A stretch of DNA of 24,407 bases. Source: JBATBW01 sp049662565 (GTDB lineage Bacteria > Bacillota_I > Bacilli_A > Erysipelotrichales > Erysipelotrichaceae). Below are positions 13,236-22,429 of the stretch, one piece after another (the stretch's first letter is position 1; the number at the start of each line of letters is the position of its first letter). A program made the position numbers and the translations under genes. The notes under the pieces are model-generated. The model was not told the DNA's origin. It saw nothing but the letters and a program-made list of their open reading frames with translations, and searched no databases. The stretch spans positions 1-24,407 of the forward strand of contig JBATBW010000037.1 of assembly GCA_049662565.1 (NCBI GenBank), in the 5' to 3' direction.

Positions 13236-13561
13236 GCGTTTTATCCGCAAAATATATATTTTTTTTAATATACATTATAATATCGCCACTTAGTTGAATT
13301 TCTCCCACCTAAATACCAAAAAGAGGCCATAATAAACTATATTGATATCTGAATATATATACTAATCACTGTAATGGTTTTGTCTCTCATATTTACATTT
13401 ATAGGTTAATGTAAAAAAATAATAAAACAAATAGAAAGTTGCATAGTAAAAAAAGCGAAAAATTTCGCTTTTTTTATTATTTACACCTCCAAAAAGTTCA
13501 GAGATTTTAATGTCTAAAATAATGAATTATATCCTCAAATATCCTTACAGCCATTTTTCAG
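13236..13561. other. Gene-free interval between lysS and the MerR gene
   Basis: About 325 bp of very AT-rich sequence. It contains the lysS terminator at 13449-13476 and a short AT-rich inverted repeat at 13392-13415. I see no coding potential, tRNA or other structured RNA in it. Confidence 0.6.
13449..13476 (-). terminator. Terminator of the hslO-dusB-lysS unit
   Basis: The inverted repeat AAAAGCGAAA/TTTCGCTTTT (13451-13460 with 13463-13472) is flanked by A- and T-runs, about 90 nt after the lysS stop. Symmetric, so it could work in both directions. Confidence 0.7.
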
Positions 13562-15046
13562 CTACTTGTTTTTCATATGTGGGAATAAAATAACATCACG
13601 TATAGTTGGTGTATTAGTTAATAACATTACTAAACGGTCAATTCCTAATCCTAAACCCCCAGTAGGAGGCAAACCATATTCTAAAGCTTCAACATAATCC
13701 ATATCCATTTCGCTAGCTTCATCATTGCCTAGTTCTTTTTCTTTCAATTGGTTAGAAAATCTTTCATACTGATCAATTGGATCGTTCAATTCACTAAAGG
13801 CATTACAATACTCACTACCATCAATAAATAATTCAAAACGATCAGTAAAACGACTATCATCTTTATTTTTCTTCGATAATGGAGATATTTCTACTGGATG
13901 ACCATAAACAAATGTAGGATCAACCATCTTGTCTTCACAGAATGTTTCAAAGAATAAATTAATGATGTGACCGACCGAATTTTGGTGTTTCTCCACTTCA
14001 ATATGATTAGTCTTCGCTAAAGCTAAAGCTTCTTCATAAGTCATTTCACTAAAGAAATCAATTCCTGTTTCATTTTTAATCGCCTCACACATATGAATAC
14101 GTTTAAATGGACGAGCTAAAGAAATAGTTTTATCACCCCAAGGTAATACTTCTTCATCAGTAACTACTTTACGAGCTGCATCAATAATACCTTCTGTTAA
14201 ATCCATCATATGTTCCATATCCGCATAAGCAACATAAGCTTCTACTGTTGTAAACTCTGGATTATGTTTTGTATCCATACCTTCATTTCTAAATAGACGC
14301 CCAATTTCATAAACACCTTCTAAACCACCAACAATTAATCTTTTTAATGGTAATTCTGTCGCAATACGTAAATAGAATTCCATATCTAAAGTATTATGAT
14401 GCGTAATAAATGGTCGAGCTGCTGCTCCGCCTAAAATTGGTTGTAACACTGGAGTTTCCACTTCTACTAATCCTTGGCCATCTAAATAATTTTGGATAGC
14501 CCGAATAATTCTTGGGCGTGTTAAAGCTTTTAATTTACTATCTTCATTCATAATTAAGTCAACATAACGTCGACGATATCTTTCTTCAACATCCGTTAAT
14601 CCGTGGAATTTTTCTGGTAATGGTCTTAAAGCTTTAGTTAAGTGCGTATACTCTAAACATTTAACTGACAATTCACCATGATTAGTTCTAAATACTTGAC
14701 CTTTAATCCCAACAATATCACCAATATCCGCGCTTTTAAATAACTCAAATTCTAATTCACTTACTGAATCTTTACGAATATATATTTGAATTTTTCCTTC
14801 TTTATCCTGGATATGCATAAATCCCGCTTTACCCATTTCACGTTTTGTCATAATACGCCCAGCAACACTAACTTCAATAGCCATTTCTGCTAGTTCTTCT
14901 TTCGAAACATCGGCATATTTTGTCAAAATATCTTTTGACATACTAGTTCTATTATATGCTTGTCCAAATGGTTCAACTCCCATTTCTTCTAATTTTTTTA
15001 CTTTTTCTCGACGTACTAACTCGTATTCACTAAATTCTCTTGCCAT
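13562..15046 (-). CDS. lysS: Lysyl-tRNA synthetase, class II
   Basis: 494 aa from the ATG at 15046 (AAGGTGA upstream); an earlier in-frame start at 15070 lies inside dusB without a ribosome binding site. It charges tRNA-Lys, one of whose genes lies at 6020-6095. The N-terminal OB-fold anticodon-binding domain (~55-140) contains VAGRIMTKREMGKAGFMHIQ. The catalytic domain carries motif 2 (GRLFRNEGMDTKHNPEFT, 249-266), ISPLSKKN, and motif 3 (GLGLGIDRLVMLLTN near the C-terminus). Last gene of the hslO-dusB-lysS unit, overlapping dusB by 17 bp. No T-box leader is seen upstream of the unit. The dusB-lysS neighbourhood is as in Bacillus. Confidence 0.97.
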   Translation of the reverse strand: MAREFSEYELVRREKVKKLEEMGVEPFGQAYNRTSMSKDILTKYADVSKEELAEMAIEVSVAGRIMTKREMGKAGFMHIQDKEGKIQIYIRKDSVSELEFELFKSADIGDIVGIKGQVFRTNHGELSVKCLEYTHLTKALRPLPEKFHGLTDVEERYRRRYVDLIMNEDSKLKALTRPRIIRAIQNYLDGQGLVEVETPVLQPILGGAAARPFITHHNTLDMEFYLRIATELPLKRLIVGGLEGVYEIGRLFRNEGMDTKHNPEFTTVEAYVAYADMEHMMDLTEGIIDAARKVVTDEEVLPWGDKTISLARPFKRIHMCEAIKNETGIDFFSEMTYEEALALAKTNHIEVEKHQNSVGHIINLFFETFCEDKMVDPTFVYGHPVEISPLSKKNKDDSRFTDRFELFIDGSEYCNAFSELNDPIDQYERFSNQLKEKELGNDEASEMDMDYVEALEYGLPPTGGLGLGIDRLVMLLTNTPTIRDVILFPHMKNK

Positions 15047-16043
15047 TTTCTTCACCTTTTTTTCTATCATTATCTAATGCTTCTTCATATTCCTTCAATA
15101 TTATATCAAATTGTTCATAAGTAGTCATCTTTATTAACAAATCTTTTATATGATTATTATATTTTAAGCCATGAATGTACCAACAACCAAACGAACGCAT
15201 TTCCGCCATCGCATACTTCTCACCTTTAATTTTAATTAATCTTTGCGCATGATCTCTTGCCATATTGAATTTATCATGACAACTAATATTTACATCTAAA
15301 TTTTCATTATCTAAATATTTAACACATTGATCGATCAACCAGGGATTACCTAAAATACCACGAGCTAACATTATCGCATCACAACCCGTTTCTGTTATCA
15401 TTCTTTTCGCGTCTTCCATAGTTTTAATATCCCCATTGCCAATTACGGGAATACTTACACTATCTTTAACCGCCTTAATCATTGACCAATCCGCTTTGCC
15501 GCTATATAGCTGTTTTGTATGACGTCCATGAACGGCAATTGCCTTAACGCCCGCCTTTTCCATCAACTTAGCTATTTCCACTACATTAATACTGTTGCTG
15601 TCCCAACCTATTCTTACTTTGACAGTTACTGGTTTTTTCACATTATCTACTAACGCTTTTACTATTTCATAAGCTTTTTGGGGGTCTTTTAACAAGGCGC
15701 TACCACTACCTGGTTTTGTTATTTTAGGCATAGGACATCCCATATTAAAATCAATTATTGCACATTTAGTATTTTCATCTAAATACTTTCCTGCTTGTAC
15801 CACACTATCAATATCACTACCGAATAGTTGCATCGCAACTAACCCTTCGTTATCCCCCATTCTAGTCATATCTAATGTTTTCTTACTACTATAACAAATT
15901 GCTTTATCACTAACCATTTCTGTATAGATAAGCCCTGCTCCAAACATATTTGATAGTTCGCGAAAAGCACTATTACTAATACCAGCCAGCGGTCCAACCA
16001 CTACTTGGTTTTTTATTTCAATATCACCTATATACCATTTCAT
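15030..16043 (-). CDS. dusB: tRNA-dihydrouridine synthase
   Basis: 337 aa. A TIM-barrel flavoenzyme that reduces specific uridines in the tRNA D-loop. Motifs: VVGPLAGISNSAFREL at the N-terminus, MQLFGSD, DFNMGCPMPKITKPGSG with catalytic Cys103, VKVRIGWD, AVHGRHTKQLYSGKADW with FMN-contacting residues, and IGNGDI...DAIMLARGILGNPW. A helical RNA-binding domain closes the protein. Its ATG overlaps the hslO stop (ATGA, 16040-16043), indicating coupled translation, and its end overlaps the start of lysS. The DusB subfamily is assigned from overall similarity and gene order. Confidence 0.95.
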   Translation of the reverse strand: MKWYIGDIEIKNQVVVGPLAGISNSAFRELSNMFGAGLIYTEMVSDKAICYSSKKTLDMTRMGDNEGLVAMQLFGSDIDSVVQAGKYLDENTKCAIIDFNMGCPMPKITKPGSGSALLKDPQKAYEIVKALVDNVKKPVTVKVRIGWDSNSINVVEIAKLMEKAGVKAIAVHGRHTKQLYSGKADWSMIKAVKDSVSIPVIGNGDIKTMEDAKRMITETGCDAIMLARGILGNPWLIDQCVKYLDNENLDVNISCHDKFNMARDHAQRLIKIKGEKYAMAEMRSFGCWYIHGLKYNNHIKDLLIKMTTYEQFDIILKEYEEALDNDRKKGEENGKRI

Positions 16044-16903
16044 AATAATTCTTTCAATTCTTCCTCAGTAATTTGATATGCACTATTACAATACTCACAA
16101 TACATTTCACACCCATGATCTTCTTCAATAATAGCCTTAATCTCTTCTTTATCAATCGTTCTTAACGCATTAACCATCTTTTCTTTACTACAATGACACT
16201 TAAACATTAATGGTGTTTCTTCTAGTATTTCTACATCACTATATAACGATTTCGCAATCATTATCGCATCATTACCTTCATTAATTAATGTAGATACACT
16301 TTTTAAAGATTTCAATAACTGTTCAGTTACCACAATATCTTCTTCGGTAGCATCCGGTAACATTTGGATAATTATCCCACCAGAACTTAAAATACTATTA
16401 TCATCATTTACTAGTACCCCTAAACTTACAACACTTGGAGTTTGTTCACTTTGGGCAAAATAATAAGCCAAATCATCACCAATTTCCCCGCTAACTAAAC
16501 GAACACTACCACTAAATTCATTTTTCATATTAATATCTTTAATAACTTTTAAATATCCATCTGTTCCAACCGCTACTCCTACTGCGAGTTTACCAGTTTC
16601 ATTATAAGTATATTGCACCAAAGGATCACTGACAAAACCTTTAACTTCTCCATTATTGTTGGCACTTACTAAAACTGTTCCTATCGGTCCACCACCATTA
16701 ATATTTAATGTTATCTTCTCATCCGCACTTTTAAGCATGCCAGCCATCATAATTGCTCCGCTCATTGCTCTTCCTAAAGTAGCACTGGCCGTAGGCCACA
16801 TACCATGTTTATTTCTCGCCTCTTCTAAAAGATTAGTTGTTGTGCATACATATATTCTTACTCTTTTATTTCTCGCTAATGCTTTTACTAATATATCTTT
16901 CAT
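16040..16903 (-). CDS. hslO: Hsp33 redox-regulated chaperone
   Basis: 287 aa; ATG with AAGGTGA upstream. Hsp33 is a cytosolic holdase switched on when its zinc-bound cysteines are oxidised. The N-terminal core shows ATLGRAMSGAIMMAGMLK and the GGGPIG turn (about 70-75), and the redox switch at the C-terminus has all four cysteines: C236-x-C238 and C269-x2-C272. First gene of the hslO-dusB-lysS unit, with its own promoter (TTGTCA-17-TATATT). It fits the peroxide-defence theme with katA and perR. It diverges from the YitT-like gene. Confidence 0.96.
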   Translation of the reverse strand: MKDILVKALARNKRVRIYVCTTTNLLEEARNKHGMWPTASATLGRAMSGAIMMAGMLKSADEKITLNINGGGPIGTVLVSANNNGEVKGFVSDPLVQYTYNETGKLAVGVAVGTDGYLKVIKDINMKNEFSGSVRLVSGEIGDDLAYYFAQSEQTPSVVSLGVLVNDDNSILSSGGIIIQMLPDATEEDIVVTEQLLKSLKSVSTLINEGNDAIMIAKSLYSDVEILEETPLMFKCHCSKEKMVNALRTIDKEEIKAIIEEDHGCEMYCEYCNSAYQITEEELKELL

Positions 16904-16925
16904 ATTATCACCTTTTTACTATACT

Positions 16926-16954
16926 AATATACTATAAAAGTCACTATATGACAA
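16926..16954 (-). promoter_or_regulatory. Promoter of hslO-dusB-lysS
   Basis: -35 TTGTCA (16949-16954), spacer 17, -10 TATATT (16926-16931), 22 nt before the hslO start. Confidence 0.65.
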
Positions 16955-16985
16955 ATACTACCACCTATAAATAAGACTTATTTTA

Positions 16986-16994
16986 TGCTATAAT
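16986..16994 (+). promoter_or_regulatory. Extended -10 promoter of the YitT-like gene
   Basis: TGC-TATAAT 20 nt before the start codon, with no strong -35. Confidence 0.5.
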
Positions 16995-17014
16995 ATAAAA
17001 CAGAAGGTGAAAAA

Positions 17015-17593
17015 ATGAAGAAATATCTATTAATTCCTGTTGGAACATTTATACTAGCATTTGGCTTATATAACATACATGCCCAATGCGACATAACCGA
17101 AGGCGGGGTATTAGGGGCTATATTGTTAATTCACCATTGGACAAACATTTCCCCCGCCATCAGCGGGTTAATCTTAGACTCTATATGCTACTTTTTTGGC
17201 TATCTTACATTTGGATTCGATTTTATAAAAAAAGCAATTATCTCCACTATATCTTTTAGTATCTTTTATGGCATATTTGAATTATTCCCACCAATATTTA
17301 CTAATATCTACAATTACCCTTTATTATGTGCCATCCTAGGTGGGACTTTTGTTGGCATTGGTGTCGGTATAATCGTAAAAAGTAAAGGGGCAGCTGGTGG
17401 TGATGATGCCCTTGCAATGGTGATTGCGAAAAAGTTAGAAATTAAAATACCATATGCCTATTTATTTACCGATTTATCGGTATTACTATTATCCTTATCA
17501 TATATTCCATTATCAAGAATAATGTATTCATTAGTAACTGTTACAATTTCATCTTTACTCATCGAGAAAATATCACAATTTAATGAAGAATAA
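17015..17593 (+). CDS. YitT-family (DUF161) integral membrane protein, short form
   Basis: 192 aa; ATG with AAGGTG upstream. Five or six hydrophobic helices cover nearly the whole protein (starting with LLIPVGTFILAFGLYNI). Signature pieces of the DUF161/YitT family are present: GGVLGAILLI near residue 31, and GTFVGIGVGIIVKSKGAAGGDDALAMVI (about 109-136), which corresponds to the family's G-x-G-G-(T/S)D core. The C-terminal cytoplasmic DUF2179 domain that many YitT proteins carry is absent, so this is the short form. Function unknown, possibly transport. It sits alone between the divergent hslO and the convergent ftsH, breaking a run of minus-strand genes that are contiguous in Bacillus. Confidence 0.8.
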   Translation: MKKYLLIPVGTFILAFGLYNIHAQCDITEGGVLGAILLIHHWTNISPAISGLILDSICYFFGYLTFGFDFIKKAIISTISFSIFYGIFELFPPIFTNIYNYPLLCAILGGTFVGIGVGIIVKSKGAAGGDDALAMVIAKKLEIKIPYAYLFTDLSVLLLSLSYIPLSRIMYSLVTVTISSLLIEKISQFNEE

Positions 17594-17594
17594 G

Positions 17595-17627
17595 AAAAGA
17601 TGTTGCCTAAGCAACATCTTCTTTTTG
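17595..17627 (+). terminator. Shared terminator between the YitT-like gene and ftsH
   Basis: A perfect 10-bp stem (17597-17606 with 17611-17620, loop CTAA) is followed by CTTTTTG on the plus strand and TTTCTTATTC on the minus strand. It contains the last codons and the stop of ftsH (17607). Confidence 0.75.
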
Positions 17628-19445
17628 TTCTGGAGTAATATATTGATTATAAATCACAAGAATTTCTTCACGAGTAAGCGTTTCTTGATCCAATAGTTTC
17701 GCAACCAATGAATCCAATAATACACGATTTTCATTGATAACCTTACGACAATCTGAATAACTTGTTTCCATGATTTCACGAACTGCTTCATCAATTTTCG
17801 CAGCTGTTTCACCAGAATACATTCTTTGGGCATTATAATCACGGCCTAAGAATACGGAACTTGAACCGGCATCATATTGAATGGGACCCAAATCACTCAT
17901 ACCATAAGTCATAACCATTTCCCGGGCAATTCTTGTCGCTTCTTGAATATCATTACTTGCACCAGTACTAATTTCGTTAAAGACGATTTCTTCAGTAACT
18001 CGACCGCCTAAATAACCAGTTATTTGCGCTGTCAAATCACTCTTGGTACGAAGCATTCTTTCTTCTTTTGGTGTAAATAATGTATAACCACCCGCAACCC
18101 CACGTGGGATAATAGTAATTTTTTGTACTTCATTAGCTTCAGTGACCATTAAACCAATTAAGGCATGTCCACATTCATGGTAAGCTACTAATTTCTTTTC
18201 TTTTTCTGTATACTTACGACTCTTTTTAGCCGGACCAGCCATTACACGGTCAATTGCTTCATCCAAGTCTTCCATATCAATAATATTCTTATTTTGACGA
18301 ACAGCTAAGATTGCTGATTCGTTTAATACGTTTTCTAAATCCGCACCTGAGAAACCTTGTGTTCTCTTCGCAAGTTCACTTAAATCAACATTTTCACCAA
18401 TTTTTTTATTACGAGCATGTACTTTTAAGATTGCTTCACGACCATTACGATCAGGTAAACTTACTGTAATTTGACGATCAAATCTTCCTGGTCTTAATAA
18501 AGCTGGATCTAAAACATCTGGTCTATTAGTTGCGGCAATAATAATTACCCCCGCATTATCCTTAACACCATCCATTTCTACAAGCAATTGGTTTAATGTT
18601 TGTTCACGTTCATCATGACCTCCACCAATACCTGATCCTCTTTGACGACCTACAGCATCAATTTCATCAATAAATATCATACAAGGCGCTGTTTGTTGCG
18701 CTTTTTTAAACATATCACGAACACGACTTGCCCCAACACCGACAAACATTTCGACGAAGTCTGATCCACTAATTGAATAGAAAGGAACATTAGCTTCACC
18801 AGCTACCGCTTTCGCTAATAATGTTTTACCTGTACCTGGAGCCCCTACCATTAATACGCCTTTAGGAATACGAGCACCCATTACAGCGAATTTTTTCGGA
18901 TTTTTAAGATATTCGATTAATTCTTTCATTTCTTCTTTTTCTTCATCACAACCCGCTACATCATTAAAACGAATTTTGATATCCGTTTCAATTCGCGCTG
19001 GCGATTTAGAAAATTCAAAGGCTTTGTTGTTACCTCCACCATTCATTCTATTTAATAAGAAGATACCAAATCCGGCAATTAAAATAAATGGCACAATTTG
19101 CATAAGCATATCTAATAAAACATTGGTCTTATAAGGATTTACTACTGTAGTTTTATTTACCTTTTCAACTTTTTCCATAATTGAATTAGTTATCTCTTCT
19201 GTATTTGGAACCGTTGCGGTAAAAATAACTTCTTTGCCATTTTCTTTGTATTTACCAGACAAATCTAATACAGTTTGACTTGGACTAACGCTAACTTCCG
19301 TAATTGTTCCACTATTTAGTATAGTATTAAACTCTTTATAATTTAGATGTTTAGTCCCAGAATTCGCTCCAAACATAAATATGCTATAAATTGCGATTAA
19401 CATTATTACATAAGGAACTAAATTTAATAAACGTTTGTTTTTCAT
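17607..19445 (-). CDS. ftsH: ATP-dependent zinc metalloprotease FtsH
   Basis: 612 aa; ATG with AAGGAG upstream. A membrane-bound AAA+ protease that degrades misfolded membrane proteins and regulators. Layout: transmembrane helix 1 (~9-26), extracytoplasmic segment, helix 2 (~113-132), AAA domain with Walker A GAPGTGKT (201-208), Walker B MIFIDE (256-261) and the second region of homology ATNRPD...LLRPGRFD (306-323), then the zinc protease motif HECGH (423-427) and STGASND for the third ligand region. Most relatives have HEAGH, so Cys at the third place is a mild variant. Last gene of the dtd-to-ftsH run, after hpt, as in Bacillus tilS-hprT-ftsH. Confidence 0.97.
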   Translation of the reverse strand: MKNKRLLNLVPYVIMLIAIYSIFMFGANSGTKHLNYKEFNTILNSGTITEVSVSPSQTVLDLSGKYKENGKEVIFTATVPNTEEITNSIMEKVEKVNKTTVVNPYKTNVLLDMLMQIVPFILIAGFGIFLLNRMNGGGNNKAFEFSKSPARIETDIKIRFNDVAGCDEEKEEMKELIEYLKNPKKFAVMGARIPKGVLMVGAPGTGKTLLAKAVAGEANVPFYSISGSDFVEMFVGVGASRVRDMFKKAQQTAPCMIFIDEIDAVGRQRGSGIGGGHDEREQTLNQLLVEMDGVKDNAGVIIIAATNRPDVLDPALLRPGRFDRQITVSLPDRNGREAILKVHARNKKIGENVDLSELAKRTQGFSGADLENVLNESAILAVRQNKNIIDMEDLDEAIDRVMAGPAKKSRKYTEKEKKLVAYHECGHALIGLMVTEANEVQKITIIPRGVAGGYTLFTPKEERMLRTKSDLTAQITGYLGGRVTEEIVFNEISTGASNDIQEATRIAREMVMTYGMSDLGPIQYDAGSSSVFLGRDYNAQRMYSGETAAKIDEAVREIMETSYSDCRKVINENRVLLDSLVAKLLDQETLTREEILVIYNQYITPEQKEDVA

Positions 19446-19460
19446 TTAAGTCTCCTTTAC

Positions 19461-20000
19461 TTATTTATATAACTCTTCTTTTAATACACCAACATATGGT
19501 AAGTTGCGATATTTTTGATTATAGTCTAATCCAAATCCAACTACAAATTCATTTGGCACTACAAATCCTACATAATCCGCACTTACATTAACTACTCTTC
19601 TTGATGGTTTGTCTAATAAAGACACAATTTTCACATCACTTGCTCCTTTATTAACCAAGTATTTAGTCATTTCCACAACTGTCCGACCAGTGTCCACAAT
19701 ATCTTCCACTAACAAAATACTTTCATTTTTTATTGAACGGCTCAAATCCTTATGAACATGAATATCACCAATTGACTCTGTTCCTTCATAACTTGATACA
19801 TCCATAAATTCGATTTCAATTGGTAAATCAATATGTTTGATCAATTCCGATAAAAATGGAACAGACCCTCTTAATAATGCTACTAAAATAGGTGGATTCA
19901 TATTACTGTACTTTTGCGTAAGTTCTGCACCTAATTCCATACAACGAGCTCTAATTTGTTCTTCACTAATTAACACTTCTCTAATATCATCTTTTAACAT
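19461..20000 (-). CDS. hpt: Hypoxanthine phosphoribosyltransferase
   Basis: 179 aa; ATG with TGGAGGT upstream. Converts hypoxanthine or guanine plus PRPP to IMP or GMP in purine salvage. The type I phosphoribosyltransferase fold is shown by the PRPP loop LLVEDIVDTGRT (97-107), the substrate-side ALLRGSVPFL near 41-50, and the C-terminal FVVPNEFVVGFGLDYNQKYRNLPYVG, which contacts the base. It lies between tilS (21 nt upstream) and ftsH (15 nt downstream), the order conserved in Bacillus, where the three are functionally linked. Confidence 0.96.
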   Translation of the reverse strand: MLKDDIREVLISEEQIRARCMELGAELTQKYSNMNPPILVALLRGSVPFLSELIKHIDLPIEIEFMDVSSYEGTESIGDIHVHKDLSRSIKNESILLVEDIVDTGRTVVEMTKYLVNKGASDVKIVSLLDKPSRRVVNVSADYVGFVVPNEFVVGFGLDYNQKYRNLPYVGVLKEELYK

Positions 20001-20021
20001 CTTGTACCTCCAAGAACATTA

Positions 20022-21197
20022 TTAATATTTTATCACAAAAAGATTAAATTTTGCACCATAATGTGTAACATTACAGCCGATTTTTGGAACTAATATTATT
20101 TCATTTTGACAATTTTGTACTATTGGCCAAATCTTTCGATCAATTAGTCGGATTTTATTATCAATAAACCAGCGATTTACTTTCTTATGACCATATTTCA
20201 TCGCAATACAATCACCTTGATGATAATTGCGAATTGTCAACGGGAAGTCCTCGCTTTTAACAACACAACCTTCAAAAGAAGAACCCTTATCACTAATTTC
20301 AAAAAAAGGATATTTTATATTACCACAATCTAATACTTCTATATTATAAGTTAAATCCTTAATCTTAACTACTTTTATGCTTTTATCTAATTCAATAATA
20401 ATCTTTTTGTTTTCAAAATAATGATTATTGATCAATTGACAATAAATATCTTTTAAATACTTCAAACTGATATTATGATAACTACTATCACAACTAACAA
20501 TTTGATAACGTAATAACTTAAGTCCTACATCTTCATCTAATTGAGAAAAATCCAAATCTAAAGATTTAATAATCAACTCGTTATCCTTTGTTAATTCTTT
20601 ATTCTTGTTTTTAATTTCTTCCAATAATTTTTTACGCTCACCATCGCTCATTTCACTAATAACATGGTGGCGTATTTTATTACGTAAGTACTTATCACTA
20701 TCATTGCTTTCATCTAAGCCATAAGCAATGCCATTATCCCCTAAATAAGTAATAATCATCTTTCGACTAACATCTAATATCGGACGAATAACCTCCATGT
20801 TAAATAACATAGTTTTTTTCGCAATACCATAAACAACTGGAGTAATGTTGCGCTTCCTTTGCATAACATAAGTTTCTAAAACGTCATCTTGTTGATGAGC
20901 TATTGCTAAAGCATCAAGGTTATACTGTTCATATATTCCCTTGAAAAATAAATACCGCGCTTTTCTTGCCTCATCTTGAAAATTACCTTCATTAATTTTT
21001 ACTTTACTCACAAAGACCGGTATTTTATATTTTTCACAATAATCAATGACAATATTTTCGTCATTAATCGCACTGTCTCTTACTTGGTAGTTCACATGCG
21101 CTACATATAATTGATGGCCTTCTTTTCGTAAAATATCTAATAGATACATTGAATCAGGTCCGCCTGAAACTCCTAATAATAATTTATTCTTTTTCAT
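20022..21197 (-). CDS. tilS: tRNA(Ile)-lysidine synthase
   Basis: 391 aa from the ATG at 21197, chosen because AAGGA precedes it; the in-frame start at 21242 lies deep in the upstream gene. It attaches lysine to C34 of tRNA-Ile(CAU) so that it reads AUA. The N-type ATP pyrophosphatase domain begins with LLLGVSGGPDS (P-loop SGGPDS, 11-16), then VAHVNYQVRDSA. A middle helical domain and a C-terminal domain (WFIDNKIRLIDRKIWPIV) follow the usual plan. The length is slightly below the ~430-470 of many homologs. Overlaps the upstream sugar transferase gene by 14 bp; hpt follows. Confidence 0.94.
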   Translation of the reverse strand: MKKNKLLLGVSGGPDSMYLLDILRKEGHQLYVAHVNYQVRDSAINDENIVIDYCEKYKIPVFVSKVKINEGNFQDEARKARYLFFKGIYEQYNLDALAIAHQQDDVLETYVMQRKRNITPVVYGIAKKTMLFNMEVIRPILDVSRKMIITYLGDNGIAYGLDESNDSDKYLRNKIRHHVISEMSDGERKKLLEEIKNKNKELTKDNELIIKSLDLDFSQLDEDVGLKLLRYQIVSCDSSYHNISLKYLKDIYCQLINNHYFENKKIIIELDKSIKVVKIKDLTYNIEVLDCGNIKYPFFEISDKGSSFEGCVVKSEDFPLTIRNYHQGDCIAMKYGHKKVNRWFIDNKIRLIDRKIWPIVQNCQNEIILVPKIGCNVTHYGAKFNLFVIKY

Positions 21198-22239
21198 TCT
21201 TAATCCTTTTAAACAAACTAAGAATTGGATGAAACTTCTCATTAATCATTTGTGTATACTCAACAAATATTTCCACTAAAATCATTAAAATAATCAATAA
21301 GATCGAACCATATAAGGTGCTTTGCCAATAAACAATCGCTGTAACACCAAACAAAGCCGTCACAACATATAAAACTAAAACCGTTTTCACATGGCCTAAT
21401 TTCATATCATACATTAACTTATGATGCGTATGCCCCTTATCCGCTTCACCAATACTCTTATGCGCAATCTTTCTGCGAATAATCGCCAATGTCGTATCCG
21501 CTAATGGAACAAATAGAATAATTAAAGGCAAAATTAAGGCAATCATCGTAGTTGATTTAAAGCCAATTAGTGAAATACAACTAACAATAAAGCCAATAAA
21601 CAATGCTCCACAATCCCCTACAAAAATACTTGCGGGATGGAAATTATAACGCAAGAAACCTAATAAAGCACCAATCATAATTAAAGCAATACCCATTACA
21701 TCAAATCTATTCATCCCAAATGCAATGATACTCATAGTCGTTAAAACAATAGTCGTCGTTCCACAACTCAAACCATCTAAACCATCTATCAAATTAATCG
21801 CATTAGTAACCCCAACCATCCAAAAGTAAGTAATGATAGTTAAGATAACTTTATTACTAATAACAATATCAAAAGGTAATGTCATTTTGCTTAAACATAC
21901 ACCACCTACAAAAATCGTAACTAAAGCCCCTAAACTTTGCCCTGCAAACTTATATAATGGCTTAATATCATGTAGATCATCAATTAAACCCGTAAAAAAC
22001 ACAATACTACTACCAATTAAAATACCATTAATCGTATCATCCGCATGATAAAAGATAACCATACCAATCATAAAGGCAATATATATTGCAACTCCACCAA
22101 TCCGAGCAATTTTACCATGATGAACTGTTCGCTTATTCTCTAAAGCAAAAGCTCCAATATACACACCTAATCTTCTAACCAAAGGTGTAAGTATTAAAAC
22201 AATTACTAAAGGAATGATTATTTGTAAAAAACTAGTCAT
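21184..22239 (-). CDS. tagO: Undecaprenyl-phosphate GlcNAc-1-phosphate transferase (MraY/WecA/TagO family)
   Basis: 351 aa from the ATG at 22239 (GGTGA 5 nt upstream, within the end of the DUF951 gene). A polytopic membrane enzyme with about 10-11 helices that transfers a sugar-1-phosphate from UDP-sugar to undecaprenyl phosphate, the first step in teichoic-acid-like polymer synthesis. Signatures: cytosolic loop ENKRTVHHGKIARIGG, GLIDDLHDIKP (DDxxD, 87-91), NAINLIDGLDGL (147-157), FVGDCGALF, and the histidine motif KGHTHHKLM. MraY is a relative, but the NLIDGLDGL and HTHH patterns fit the WecA/TagO branch better. The choice between WecA and TagO is a naming matter here. Confidence 0.9.
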   Translation of the reverse strand: MTSFLQIIIPLVIVLILTPLVRRLGVYIGAFALENKRTVHHGKIARIGGVAIYIAFMIGMVIFYHADDTINGILIGSSIVFFTGLIDDLHDIKPLYKFAGQSLGALVTIFVGGVCLSKMTLPFDIVISNKVILTIITYFWMVGVTNAINLIDGLDGLSCGTTTIVLTTMSIIAFGMNRFDVMGIALIMIGALLGFLRYNFHPASIFVGDCGALFIGFIVSCISLIGFKSTTMIALILPLIILFVPLADTTLAIIRRKIAHKSIGEADKGHTHHKLMYDMKLGHVKTVLVLYVVTALFGVTAIVYWQSTLYGSILLIILMILVEIFVEYTQMINEKFHPILSLFKRIKNEKE

Positions 22240-22429
22240 TATCTTCACCAGAACTAATTATTTTCTTTAGCTTTCTTTCAAAATCTAAGCGTGGCATCAT
22301 AATTATATTCCCACAACCTAAACACTTAATTTTAATATCAACACCCATTCGAACTATCTGCCATTGATTAGACTTCTTGCATGGATGTTGTTTCTTCATC
22401 TCTACAATATCATTTAACTTATATTCCAT
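22232..22429 (-). CDS. DUF951 family protein, 65 aa
   Basis: A short, highly characteristic protein: DIVEMKKQHPC near the N-terminus, then WQIVRMGVDIKIKCLGCGNIIMMPRLDFERKLKKI. This is the full length and pattern of DUF951. It has a conserved HPC and a CxxC that could bind zinc; the function is not known. Overlaps folD by 16 bp at its start and the tagO start by 8 bp at its end, so it is tightly embedded in the operon. Confidence 0.9.
   Translation of the reverse strand: MEYKLNDIVEMKKQHPCKKSNQWQIVRMGVDIKIKCLGCGNIIMMPRLDFERKLKKIISSGEDND

Noticed and set aside
13392..13415. Inverted repeat TTTACATT/AATGTAAA as a terminator
   Set aside because: Only eight AT pairs, followed by A-rich rather than T-rich sequence on the plus strand; no gene ends beside it.
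16904..17014. Possible T-box or riboswitch upstream of the hslO-dusB-lysS unit
   Set aside because: The leader is about 20 nt and contains no specifier loop or terminator/antiterminator structure.
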